From assembly GCF_011386835.1 (NCBI RefSeq), contig NC_088794.1:69946434-70010433 (forward strand): DNA of 64,000 nt, in the 5' to 3' direction. The stretch is from Chrysemys picta bellii (lineage: Eukaryota > Chordata > Testudines > Emydidae). A program made the translations under genes and the position numbers. The notes below the pieces were generated by a model. It was not told the origin of the DNA and ran no database searches. It saw only the letters and a list, made by a program, of their open reading frames with translations. Below, in pieces: positions 24,168-32,776 of this stretch; the stretch's first letter is position 1, and each line of letters starts with the position of its first letter.

Positions 24168-24260
24168 GGGCCAGATCCTCACCTATTGTGAATCAGAGTA
24201 GCTCCACTGAAGTCTATGAAGCTTCTCTTTTTTACACCAGTTGAGGATCTGACCCACAGA
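24168..24260. repeat. Palindromic MITE-like repeat
   Basis: 'gggccagatcctcacc' at the left is matched by 'gttgaggatctgaccc' at the right, with 'ccactgaagtctatgaag' between. Same family as 3,179 and 36,265. Confidence 0.6.
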
Positions 24261-24786
24261 CTTCAGTGGAGTTGTTCTTGATCTGCACTAGCAGGTGTAA
24301 GTGAGAGGAGAATCAGGTGCAGTATTATCCATAGAGGTGGAACCAAATCAATAGCCCAAATCTGAACACACTCCTCCACTTGAGTGAATGTTCAGAACCA
24401 GATTAAATTTCACTGTAGTCCTCTATCTTTATTATGAGTTGAACCAAAAACTGGAATTAGAACAGTACCCTACCCTCAAACTTTGGGGGAAACTGAGATG
24501 CAAACCCAAATCTGGAGTTTGAACTTTTCACCTCAGGCCACTTTCTAATTTTGAAACAAATTTGTTCTATGTGATGGGAAAATCCATGGGGCATCACTCT
24601 ACATGTGTATGGATACATTTCCTATGCTCTCTGTAATGAGTCCTGGGAAATGCTATTAACGGCAAGAGATTACTCTGTAAAGTTTATGATGGTAGTCTTG
24701 CTGATACAAGCAAATACCTTCTATTACATGAATGTTCCATTTAAATAACAGATTGCAAACTCCTAACTTTGTGTATTATTTCCCCC

Positions 24787-24787
<1 letters not shown>
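24261..24787. other. Nothing classified
   Basis: AT-rich sequence with no coding signal. Confidence 0.4.

Positions 24788-24858
<71 letters not shown>
24788..24858. repeat. (TA)n microsatellite, 71 bp
   Basis: An uninterrupted TA/AT run. It produces an artefactual Tyr-Ile open frame that should be ignored. Confidence 0.95.
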
Positions 24859-24860
<2 letters not shown>

Positions 24861-24862
<2 letters not shown>

Positions 24863-24888
24863 TAAATTAATTCAAGACACACATATAC

Positions 24889-24922
<34 letters not shown>

Positions 24923-24966
24923 CACACACACACACAAAGTATATGTGTGTCTTGGATTAATTTAGC
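24861..24966. repeat. Hairpin-forming inverted repeat with (GT)n/(AC)n core
   Basis: GCTAAATTAATTCAAGACAC (24,861 on) is matched by the reverse complement of 24,966-24,947 with one mismatch. The arms continue through 'acatatactttgtgtgtgtg' to a GT/AC centre at about 24,920, giving arms of roughly 45-50 bp. Confidence 0.85.
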
Positions 24967-26050
24967 ATCCAATATACTTTTAATGAAAGATTATTTCACC
25001 ATCTGTTTATAATGCCACTCAATGAACTGCATGGTAATTCACATAAGTAATGTTTATAATTTTTACTTCCAAATAAGTAGTAAAAGTCAGATAGTAGGTT
25101 TACTAAGGCAGACTCCACTTGAAAAATAAAAAATAAAATTTAAGTGAATTAGGTCAGAAAACCTTTCAAGTCATTCAGCAGAATGTTGTACACCATCATG
25201 ACATTTTGTTCTGCCGATGCTGCCGAAATATATCAGCCAAGCTGATGAGCTGTTTCTGCTGGAAAGCACAAATGCAGAACTAGTCAAATATCCTTCCAAG
25301 CAGTTCACCTCATCACAATCTATTTGACAAAACACATAATCAAGGCCACTGATTTCCAATGATTCCAAAAAAATGGAAATAACTGAGGAGAGCAATTGGG
25401 TCTCGAGAATACAGATGTTGCACAGGGTGCATTGTAGAAATCTCTTGCATTGCTGTCTTTGTGATGAGATAGCTAGTAAATAGCCCCTTTGCTTCTGCTG
25501 CAACCTCAGACTTCAATATCCTTTTGTAAAGGAATGTGAGGGGGAGAGTTTATTTGAGCAGAGGAGGGAGAAGAGGGGAAGGAGATAGTAAGGTCTTTGT
25601 ATCTGCCTATAAGAAAGCCTGAATCTAAAGCCAAAGAGATGTAGAGTTAAGTATAAATCATACATGGAAAGGGACAATTTGCTGTCTGAATGAAGACTGT
25701 AGCCTGTCCAGTTTGGAACATGAGATCACACCGCCCACCAAAATAAGTTTAATTTTTAAAAAATGGGAGTGACTTCATTATATTTTTTTTAGGAATTCTG
25801 CAGTGAAGGGACCAGCAATTTATATATAATGTTGGTAAATGGGTAGAAGGAGATCTAACTGAGCCTAAGCTAATGTAACTTAGATGCTGAGGGGTTGGAA
25901 GAGAGTGGCATAGACATAAAATAGTTTACAGGAGAATGTGAGTTTAACTAATCCCAGTATTGCCAACCGTCAGCATAATGAGAACCCTCAATCAAATTAG
26001 ATGGGATGGGAAAAAAAATTAAAACGGATATAAACAGTCACGCTTCATGG
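24967..26050. other. No gene assigned
   Basis: A 110-codon minus-strand frame (25,503-25,171) exists but resembles no family I recognise, has no clear splice context and no length support. The rest is AT-rich and unclassified. Confidence 0.35.
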
Positions 26051-26054
26051 CATA

Positions 26055-26240
26055 AACCCACTACTCACTGATGGGGGTTAGGCAGAAATGTCTGCCCCCG
26101 GGGCAGTTTATTCCCAAATTATCTACTAGAGCTTTCTTGCACACTTCTCTGAAGCACTGGGTATTAGCCACTGTCAGAAATGGGACTCTGGATTAGATGG
26201 ACCATTGGTCTGTTCCAGTAAGGGTTTCCTGTGTTTTCTC
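26055..26240 (+). repeat. CR1-like LINE 3' end
   Basis: 'gtattagccactgtcagaaa', 'actctggattagatggacca' and 'ttggtctgttccagtaaggg' follow the order of the common CR1-type tail (compare 37,900-37,980). Confidence 0.7.
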
Positions 26241-26503
26241 TTCCTGCATTCCCTTCCTGTATTCCCACGGGCAGCAGAGATGCCAGTGTCATCTGCATCT
26301 GAGAAAGCACATATTAAAAATATATATGATTTTCATTGCAACACAGACTAATTGAAAACCTTGCATTTAGCACTGTCAATATAATTCTGAATTACTCATG
26401 CCTATATATTGACCAAACAATCCCAGATTATTATGGGTGAAATGGCAGGAAAGAGTAGTGAAAACTCATTGAGAAATCAATATCAAATAGGAATTCACTA
26501 TAC

Positions 26504-26506
26504 TTA
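26504..26506. repeat. TTA target-site duplication, left
   Basis: TTA directly abuts the left terminus and is repeated at 30,493-30,495. Confidence 0.8.
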
Positions 26507-26537
26507 GGGCATGGTTACACTTGCAGATATAGAGCGC
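26507..26537 (+). repeat. Left terminal inverted repeat of the Harbinger element
   Basis: Pairs with 30,463-30,492 with a few mismatches and one gap. It ends in the AGAGCGC motif shared by both termini. Confidence 0.85.
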
Positions 26538-26891
26538 TTTGAGTTAAACCAGCCTTCGTAGAGCGCAGTAGGGAAAGTGCTGCAGTCTGTCCACACTGAC
26601 AGCTGCAAACGCACTGGTGTGGCCACATTTGCAGCACTTCCAGCGGCATTCGGAATGGTGCATTATGGGCAACTATCCCACAGAGCACCTCTTCCCATTC
26701 TGGCGCTTTGGCTTGTGGGAAGGGGGCAGAGGATGCTGGGGCAGAGGGTGCAGGGCATTCTGGGTCCTGTCCCAACGCCCCATGATGCACTTGTTCGCAT
26801 CCCAGCAGTCCCTGTGCTTCCGTCCACATTTGGTGCCATCTTTCAATGTTTTTTGTACTGCGTGCTCTGTCTTCCCTTTTGGTCTGAAGGA

Positions 26892-28127
26892 ATGGAGTCC
26901 GAACTGCTGAGGAATATGCTGATGAGTCTCGCCAGCACATTACGTTTGGCAGTCGAGTTGCTCCTTAAGATCCAAACTGACAGTAAGGACTTTGACAATG
27001 ATATCAACTCAAGAAACGCATATGACCCAAGATTGCTTGTGGCATTCATGGACATGCTCACCACCATGGAACGCTGCTTTTGGGCTCGGGAAACAAGCAC
27101 TGAGTGGTGGGATCACATCGTCCTTCAAGTCTGGGATGATGAGCAGTGGCTGCAGAACTTTTGGATGAGAAAAGCTACTTTCATGGGACTGTGTGAGGAG
27201 CTTGCCCACATCCTGCAGTGCAAGGACACAAGATTGAGAGCTGCCCTGATGGTGAAGAAGCGGGTGGCTATTGCAATATGGAAGCTGGAAACTTCAGCTA
27301 CAAATCGGTCACTAACCAGTTTGGAGTGGGAAAGTCGACCATTGGAATCATGTTGATGCAAGTTTGCAGGGTCATTAATCGCATCCTGCTCAGAAGAACC
27401 ATGACTCTGGGTAACGTGCATGACATTGTGACTGGCTTTACACAAATGGGTTTCCCTAACTGCGGAGGGGTGATAGATGGGACGCATATTCCAATTCTGG
27501 CACCAGCCCACCTAGCCTCCGAGTATGTTAATCGGAAGGGGTATTTCTCTATGGTTCTCCAGGCGCTTGCGGATCACTGTGGGCATTTCATTGACATTAA
27601 TGCAGGCTGGCCCAGAAAGGTGCATGACGCACGCATCTTTTGGAACACTGGCCTGTTCAGGAAGCTGCAAGCTGGGACTTTTTTCCCAGATGAGAAGATC
27701 ACCGTAGGGGAAGTCAAAATGCCCATTGTGATCCTTGGAGACCCCGCTTACACTTTAATGTAAGCTCATGAAACCCTACACAGGAAGCCTTGACAGCAGC
27801 AAGGAGCAGTTCAACAACAGGCTGAGCTGGTGCAGAATGACTGCGGAGCATGCTTTTGGCCGTTTAAAGGGCCGCTGGCGCTATCTGTATGGGAAGCTGG
27901 ACCTGGCCGATGACAACATCCCCGTGGTTATATCCGTATGCTGTACTCTCCATAACATTTGTGAAGGGAAGGGTGAAAGATTCACTCAGGCATGGAATTC
28001 AGAGGTTCAACACCTGGAGGCTGAATTTGAACAGCCAGAGAGCAGGGCTATTAGAGTTGCCCAGCATGGGGCTGCAAGGATTAGGGATGCCTTGAGGGAG
28101 CAATTTGAGGCTGAAAGCCACCAGTAA
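26892..28127 (+). pseudogene. HARBI1-like DDE transposase (nuclease) gene of the Harbinger element, frameshifted
   Basis: This encodes the nuclease that cuts and rejoins transposon ends, working with the Myb-like partner at element termini. The frame from ATG 26,892 stays open to about 27,291 and contains the helical N-terminal region (RDE-type 'WARETSTEWWDHIV', 'RVAIAIWKL'). A net frameshift near 27,292 moves translation to the next frame, which reads SVTNQFGVGKST (helix-turn-helix-like), GGVIDGTHIPI with the first catalytic Asp (codon 27,476), VHDARIFW, and GDPAY with the second Asp (27,740). A second shift and stop near 27,750-27,763 return to the first frame for MKPYTG and RMTAEHAFGRLKGRW, with the catalytic Glu at 27,846, and the protein ends at TAA 28,125. 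Total coding length matches an intact transposase of about 410 residues. All three catalytic residues survive in DNA. I chose ATG 26,892 (MESELL...) over the upstream ATG at 26,577, because the upstream part is subterminal repeat. Dead as a single protein. The DDE_Tnp_4/HARBI1 family call is firm. Confidence 0.92.
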
Positions 28128-28251
28128 TGTTTGGTGCCCTGCACGCGAGTGAAGTGCAGTGGTTCCAATGTTAGTAGGAATCTGTGTTTGCTACGCTGAC
28201 TTGCAGTGCCTGTTGCTTTCCTGGGCTAAGGTATCTTTTACTTTATGTAAT

Positions 28252-28257
28252 AATAAA
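28252..28257 (+). promoter_or_regulatory. Polyadenylation signal AATAAA of the transposase gene
   Basis: Lies 125 bp after the transposase stop. It faces TTTATT motifs (28,284-28,289; about 28,304-28,309) that read AATAAA on the minus strand and would serve the convergent Myb-like gene. Confidence 0.6.
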
Positions 28258-28372
28258 GAATGTTTTCAAAGCCAAAAAATCCATTTATTGAAAAGAAAAT
28301 TCATTTATTGAAAAGAAACACAACTGCTTGGGAAACAGAAAGGGTAAGGGGATGGGGTGGGGAATGGTACAA

Positions 28373-30103
28373 TCACAGATTTGCGTTTGTCCTGTCTGGT
28401 GTGCTGTGCAATGAGTGCTGCACTTCAGGATGGCTATACTGCATGGTGATGGGGGTTGAGTGCAGTGGGTAAGAATCGTAGTTTTTAGGGATGGGTGGTG
28501 AAGCTACAGGTGTTGGAGGCAGCTGGTGGTGATAAAAACCCAGATGTTGGGGAAAGTGGGTTGGAGGTGACATGGGGACACAAGGGAAAGAGTTTTGGGA
28601 CAAGGGCTGCGGGGGGCGGGGGGAGAGGTGGGCGGTAGTGCTCTACCTGCATGGCTATGAGCACCTGGATTGAGTCCCCTTGGTGCTCCATGATACTTAT
28701 CAGTCAATCTGTGCTTTGCTGCTGGAATTCTGCATTTTTGTGCTGGTGCTCCTCATTCTGCTGGCGGATCCTCCTTTCACTCTCCCTCCACTCCTGCATT
28801 TTTAGATTCTCGTTAAGGGACTGCTGCATTACTTCATGCAGCATGTCTTCTTTGCTTCTACATGGCCTCTTCCTAATTCTTTGGAGTCTTTTGGATGGTG
28901 ATAACACAGACGGTTGAGATCTCAAGGTTGCATCTGTAAAGGCAAAATGCAACACTTAACAGAGACAGCATTGTTCACACCAGACAGAGCAATGATTCCC
29001 CTGTACTTAAGGGCAAGCACAGTCTACACAATAGCATAATTTGCCTGTCCCAAAGCAAGCGCACATAACCCACGGGAGCCCCCAAATGGTGAGTAAGCAC
29101 AGGGTCAAGGGGAACTGATTGTTTCATGGCCGTTCTGTCCTCTGGGTTTCTGTGCCTTGGGGAGAGCCAACAGCTGCGGGAGCTCCTATACTGAACACTG
29201 TCGCCATATTTTCCACAGGAGTTCGTCCTGGAAGATCTCGCTGCTGAGAGTGACCTGGGAAGCAAGGGAGGGTCTTCTACTGCAATGCGGCTTCCGCCCT
29301 GGCCTATGTGCAGCCATGGTCCCCCTGCCCCTCATGGCACAGTGGCACGGACATGTTAGCCTGACTGGGACAATGACCACAGTGGCTCTCCCAAGAAACC
29401 TGCGCAAGCGCATTGCTCAACTCCTGAATTAGACCTTTGAAGAGATCACTGAGGCCCGTTACCGCAATGTGAGAAAGCACATCAGCGCCCTATTCTGCAT
29501 CTAGGCATGCATGCAGCCCTAACCCTCCTCACCCCAAGAGTCCGCACCGAATAACTTCCTTCCCAAAATAAAAGCCGCTTACTGGGAACCTCCTCTGGTG
29601 TTTGCCCTTCTCCAAGCACCGGCTGCCAGGACTGGCTACCTTCCTCCTAACTTGAGAACAGCTCCTGGCTGCATGCATCTAGGGATTCTGGGGTGTCTTC
29701 CTCCTCCTCAGCACCCTGGCTCCCGCTTTCCTCCTCCTCCTCCTGCCTTGTTGAACTGGGCTCTGACGTGTCCATGGTGGTCCTCGGAGTGGAGGTGATG
29801 TCACCCCCAAGTATCGCGTCCAGCTCTTTGTAGAAATGGCAGGTCATGGGCAGCAACGGAGCAGCGGTTTGCCTCTCTGGCTTTGTGGTAGGTATTCTGC
29901 AGCTCCTTCACTTTAACCCTGCACTGCAGTGTGTCCCGGTCATGGCCCCTTTCCATCATGTTCCTTGATATCTGCCCAAAGGTATCGTAATTCCTACGGC
30001 TGGAGCACAACTGGGACTGGACAGCTTCCTCCACCCAAACACTGATGAGGTCCAGCACCTCACCATTGCTCCATACTGGGGATCACCTGGTGCGTGGAGG
30101 CAT
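28373..30103 (-). pseudogene. Myb/SANT-like DNA-binding protein gene of the Harbinger element, two exons, broken
   Basis: Harbinger elements encode a Myb/SANT-like protein that binds the transposon and helps bring the nuclease into the nucleus (family knowledge). Exon 1 (30,103-29,583) starts MPPRTR, then meets an in-frame TGA (30,085-30,083, probably a decayed CGA), and continues SPVWSNGEVLDLISVW, EEAVQSQL, YDTFGQIS and QCRVKVKELQNTYHKAREAN, a Myb_DNA-bind_4-type trihelix. A frameshift near 29,855 leads to CHFYKELDAILGGD and an acidic run of about 10 Glu. A TAG stop follows (29,649-29,647), then GEGQTPEEVP. Donor GT is at 29,582 and acceptor TTTACAG ends at 28,934. Exon 2 (28,933 on) encodes a charged, coiled-coil-like stretch (RIRKRPCRSKEDMLHEVMQQ, ERRIRQQNEEHQHKNAEFQQ). 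It then shifts frame twice into a Pro-rich tail ending about 28,373. At least five lesions. Confidence 0.85.
28934..29582 (-). other. Predicted intron of the Myb-like gene
   Basis: On the minus strand the donor reads CCCA|GTAAGC and the acceptor TTTTGCCTTTACAG|ATGC, with a pyrimidine-rich run before it. The 649-bp interval has only unrelated short frames. Splicing is predicted from the consensus and from domain continuity, not observed. Confidence 0.65.
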
Positions 30104-30333
30104 GGGCACCTGGAAAGATTCGCTGAGAGCACTCCATGCCTGGCTGAGCAAACAGGAAAGGGATTTTCAAAATTCCCAGATAATTTAAAGGGTGGGTCTG
30201 ACAGTTGATCACCTGAGGGCAGGGCAGTAGAGTTCAAAGTGATGACCAGAGTGGCTAAAATCAGCCTCCAGAAGTGTCCCACAATGCCTATCAGAGCACA
30301 TTAACAGACCAGGGCGTCCACACTGGCACTGCA

Positions 30334-30468
30334 GCGCTCCAGCAGGGGCGCATCAAATGTTATTTGACTCACCGAGATGGAGTACCAGGAGCGCTCTAGC
30401 CGCGGAGTCCAGGCGCTCTACATGGACGCGTCGTGAGTTAGAGCGCCCGGGGCTGCTTTAATGCGCTC
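30334..30468. promoter_or_regulatory. Subterminal GAGCGC motif cluster, right end of the Harbinger element
   Basis: GCGCTC (= GAGCGC on the minus strand) occurs at 30,334, 30,391, 30,413 and 30,463, and GAGCGC at 30,441. The left end has GAGCGC at 26,532 and 26,561. Placement just inside both termini fits binding sites for the transposon's own Myb-like protein or nuclease; this is inference. Confidence 0.55.
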
Positions 30469-30492
30469 TAACTTGCATGTGTAGCCATGCTC
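30463..30492 (-). repeat. Right terminal inverted repeat of the Harbinger element
   Basis: Read on the minus strand it begins GAGCATGGCTACACATGC and reaches AGAGCGC, matching the left terminus. Confidence 0.85.
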
Positions 30493-30495
30493 TTA
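30493..30495. repeat. TTA target-site duplication, right
   Basis: TTA directly abuts the right terminus, as at 26,504-26,506. Confidence 0.8.
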
Positions 30496-31005
30496 GAAGG
30501 TAAATTTATTCTTGAAAATTCAGGTGTCTCCTACTGTAGACCAAGAGACAGCCAATAGGTATTATTAAGATAGAATGTTTAATACATTTTTTAAATAATC
30601 CTAATATACATCAATAGCCTCTTCTTTCTATTAAGATCCTTCAAAACTAACTACAGTAGGAGACAAAGCCTAATGACTATTGTTCCCAGCAGGATTTTTA
30701 GTCAATAATTTATTTAACATGTTGACCAGTGAACTGTGCAACATCTAATAGCTGCTTTGCTAGATCACTTTAATTTAATGAGGCATTTAAAAAGGGTTCA
30801 CTGTACATTCAATTTGTATTGTACACATTTTGCCCTTCTTGCGAGACACTCCTTTTGTGGCATTCTAGTGTTGTTATGAACGCCTCCGTTTGTCCTTCTA
30901 TTACACCGGGGTTCTGTTTAATCCAGTCATTCTGTAGTTAAAGTAGAGGAATGGGAGTCAAGGCAGTTGGGTTATACTCCCAGGTGTGCCACTTGACTTC
31001 CTTCG
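30496..31005. other. Nothing classified
   Basis: AT-rich flank of the Harbinger insertion without coding signal. Confidence 0.4.
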
Positions 31006-31007
31006 TA

Positions 31008-31150
31008 GTTTGCAGTATTGTAGCTGTGTTGGTCCCAGGTTATTAGAGAGACAAAGTGGGTGAGGTAGTATTTTTTATTGGACCAACTTCTGTTGGTGAG
31101 AGAGACAAGCTTTTTTGTATACAGAGCTCTTCTTCAGGCCTGAAAAAAGT
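31008..31150 (+). repeat. Short interspersed repeat ('GTAGCTGTGTTGGTCCCAGG' family)
   Basis: 'gtagctgtgttggtcccagg', 'ttattggaccaacttctgtt' and 'gagctcttcttcaggcctg' form a known-looking relative of the 7,083 repeat. Both begin GTAGC(C/T)GTGTT(A/G)GTC and end near CTTCTTC. Class unresolved. Confidence 0.65.
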
Positions 31151-31311
31151 AATCAAAGTGTCACAGTTAAATACAAGGTGGGACAGATTGTTAATCATAA
31201 AGAGTTAACACATGTTGCAGGAGACCAGTTAAATGAAGTGGGCAATTAACATCTCTGCAAAAATCATGTGCTCAACAGAGACACTGGTTTGATGGCTCCT
31301 TACAACAGTTT

Positions 31312-31506
31312 CAGAGTAGCAGCCGTGTTAGTCTGTATCCGCAAAAAGAACAGGAGTACTTGTGGCACCTTAGAGACTAACAAATTTATTAGAGCATAAG
31401 CTTTCGTGGGCTACAGCATCCGAAGAAGTGGGCTGTAACCCACGAAAGCTTATGCTCTAATAAATGTGTTAGTCTCTAAGGTGCCACAAGTACTCCTGTT
31501 CTTTTT
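31312..31506. repeat. Tail-to-tail inverted pair of the 'GTAGCCGTGTTAGTCTGTAT' repeat (75-bp arms)
   Basis: Arm A 31,343-31,417 and arm B 31,432-31,506 are reverse complements with 2 mismatches in 75, separated by 14 bp. The left copy extends further out (to about 31,312, 'gtttcagagtagcagccgtg'). A transcript through here would form a long, almost perfect hairpin. Confidence 0.9.
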
Positions 31507-31894
31507 ACAACAGTTTGTAACCTACTAACCCTCCTTTGTTCTTTGTTAATAGGCAGCAATAGGAATGATACTGATGCAAAGAGGAAAACATTTCTATGAG
31601 CAGGGTATTCTTAACCCATGATGATGATGACAATCTAAAATTTAAAGGAACAAAAAGTGGATCCTAAACTAAAACTAGTCAAGATACTGTTTGCTGATGA
31701 TATTTTACTGTCCAGATGGCAATTATGCGACCTCCCACAAAACAACACTTTTAAAAATATTTGTATAATGATGTACTGTATTTGGGTTGCAGAAGTAGCT
31801 ATAAATGGAGCCAACAATACAGAAAACTGACCCCATGCACTGGCATGAAACAATCCTACACTGGACTAGGCATGGGTAATATGAGTTAATAAAT

Positions 31895-32050
31895 ATTTCC
31901 CATTTTACTTTTCTGTAATTTATTTGCAGCTATTGTGGGGGTGGGAAGGACTGCGGCACAGAACTTGAGTGATTTGCCCAAACCCACACTGAATGTCTGA
32001 GGCAGTGATGGGAATGGAACACAGATCTCCTTTGTCCCAGTCCCGGGCCC
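31895..32050 (+). repeat. L3/MIR-like ancient repeat
   Basis: 'gcggcacagaacttgagtga', 'tttgcccaaacccacactga' and 'ggaacacagatctcctttgt' follow the L3-like order. Confidence 0.55.
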
Positions 32051-32770
32051 TAATTAAGAGAATTTCAGACAGAGCCTCACCTGGTATAAATTATAGTAGT
32101 TCCCTGAAGTCAATGGAGCCATGACAATTCACAGCAGCATGCCCCCAGACTTCCTATTCTAATATCTAATATTTACCCCCTCACTGCTGAGAGCTTCATC
32201 TGTACTAATGTCTCTTAAGAAAAAATAAAAATAAAAAAAAAAGACTCATGCCCATCATCACCAATGAGACATAGTGTATTAATCATCATTTAAGTTGCTG
32301 GTTATGTTCTTAATGTTTCTCTTTTCCCTCATGCTATTCAAGTCCCAGCAATGCTGCTCAGTGCTGACCTTTAGCTTTGCTTCTTGGCATTCAGAAAACA
32401 GGTCAAATCACTTTGTACCTATGAGATACGAATGGGAAAATACAAACAAACCCTCTACTACAGTAAGGGGATAAGGCTAATACAGATACACTACAGCTGA
32501 TAGCTGAAGAAAATCCTAAACGGAATATATTGATTTCATTCATCCTGGTGGGGGACTTCTGGTGGTCTTCCAATGCAGCTGCAGGCACTTTGTACTAGCG
32601 TAAAAAATTAAGGTGTGGCACATCAGCTAGTTTGTATGCATGTGTGGGGTGGTGGTGAATGTGATTTTAGGATGAGATGTAGAATTGGTTGTATTATGAA
32701 GAAACATGTTTGTGAAAATAGTAAATAACAGGCAGATTTCCCACTGCTGTTCTTTGTGGGACAATAGTAT
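32051..32770. other. Nothing classified
   Basis: Contains an A-rich run (32,219-32,242) and AT-rich sequence with no gene signal. Confidence 0.4.
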
Positions 32771-32776
32771 TACTTA

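Larger units (their letters stand above)
26507..30492. mobile_element. Full-length PIF/Harbinger DNA transposon (3,986 bp) with two genes
   Basis: The left end GGGCATGGTTACACTTGCAG and the right end, read inward, GAGCATGGCTACACATGCAA form terminal inverted repeats that stay alignable to the shared AGAGCGC motif about 30 bp in. The 3-bp target duplication TTA (26,504-26,506 and 30,493-30,495) is the Harbinger signature. Inside are a HARBI1-like nuclease gene (+) and a Myb/SANT-like gene (-), the two-gene set known for this superfamily, meeting tail to tail about 28.1-28.4 kb. Both genes carry disabling lesions, so this copy cannot encode intact proteins, but its termini may still be substrates if an active relative exists. 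A low number of lesions suggests a moderately young insertion. Confidence 0.93.

Noticed and set aside
24732..24965. 77-codon frame of repeating Ile-Tyr followed by Val-Cys
   Set aside because: It is only the translation of the (TA)n and (GT)n microsatellites.
25171..25503. 110-codon minus-strand frame
   Set aside because: No recognisable domain, no splice context and ordinary composition. A chance frame cannot be excluded, so it is not called a gene.
26577..26891. N-terminal extension of the transposase from the upstream ATG at 26,577
   Set aside because: This stretch is subterminal repeat DNA shared with the gene-less 951-bp element, so the start at 26,892 is preferred.
26515..26940. 141-codon minus-strand frame over the left end of the Harbinger element
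   Set aside because: It lies antisense to the transposase 5' region and subterminal sequence and has no family signature; a shadow frame.
26892..28127. Domesticated host HARBI1 gene
   Set aside because: The gene sits between transposon termini with target duplications and has two frameshifts, so it is a transposon copy and not the conserved host gene.
29157..29432. 91-codon frame inside the Harbinger element as a third gene
   Set aside because: It lies within the predicted intron of the Myb-like gene, and neither strand resembles a known transposon protein.
31310..31510. CRISPR array or tRNA cluster
   Set aside because: The repeats are inverted, only two, and match an interspersed vertebrate repeat; this is eukaryotic DNA.
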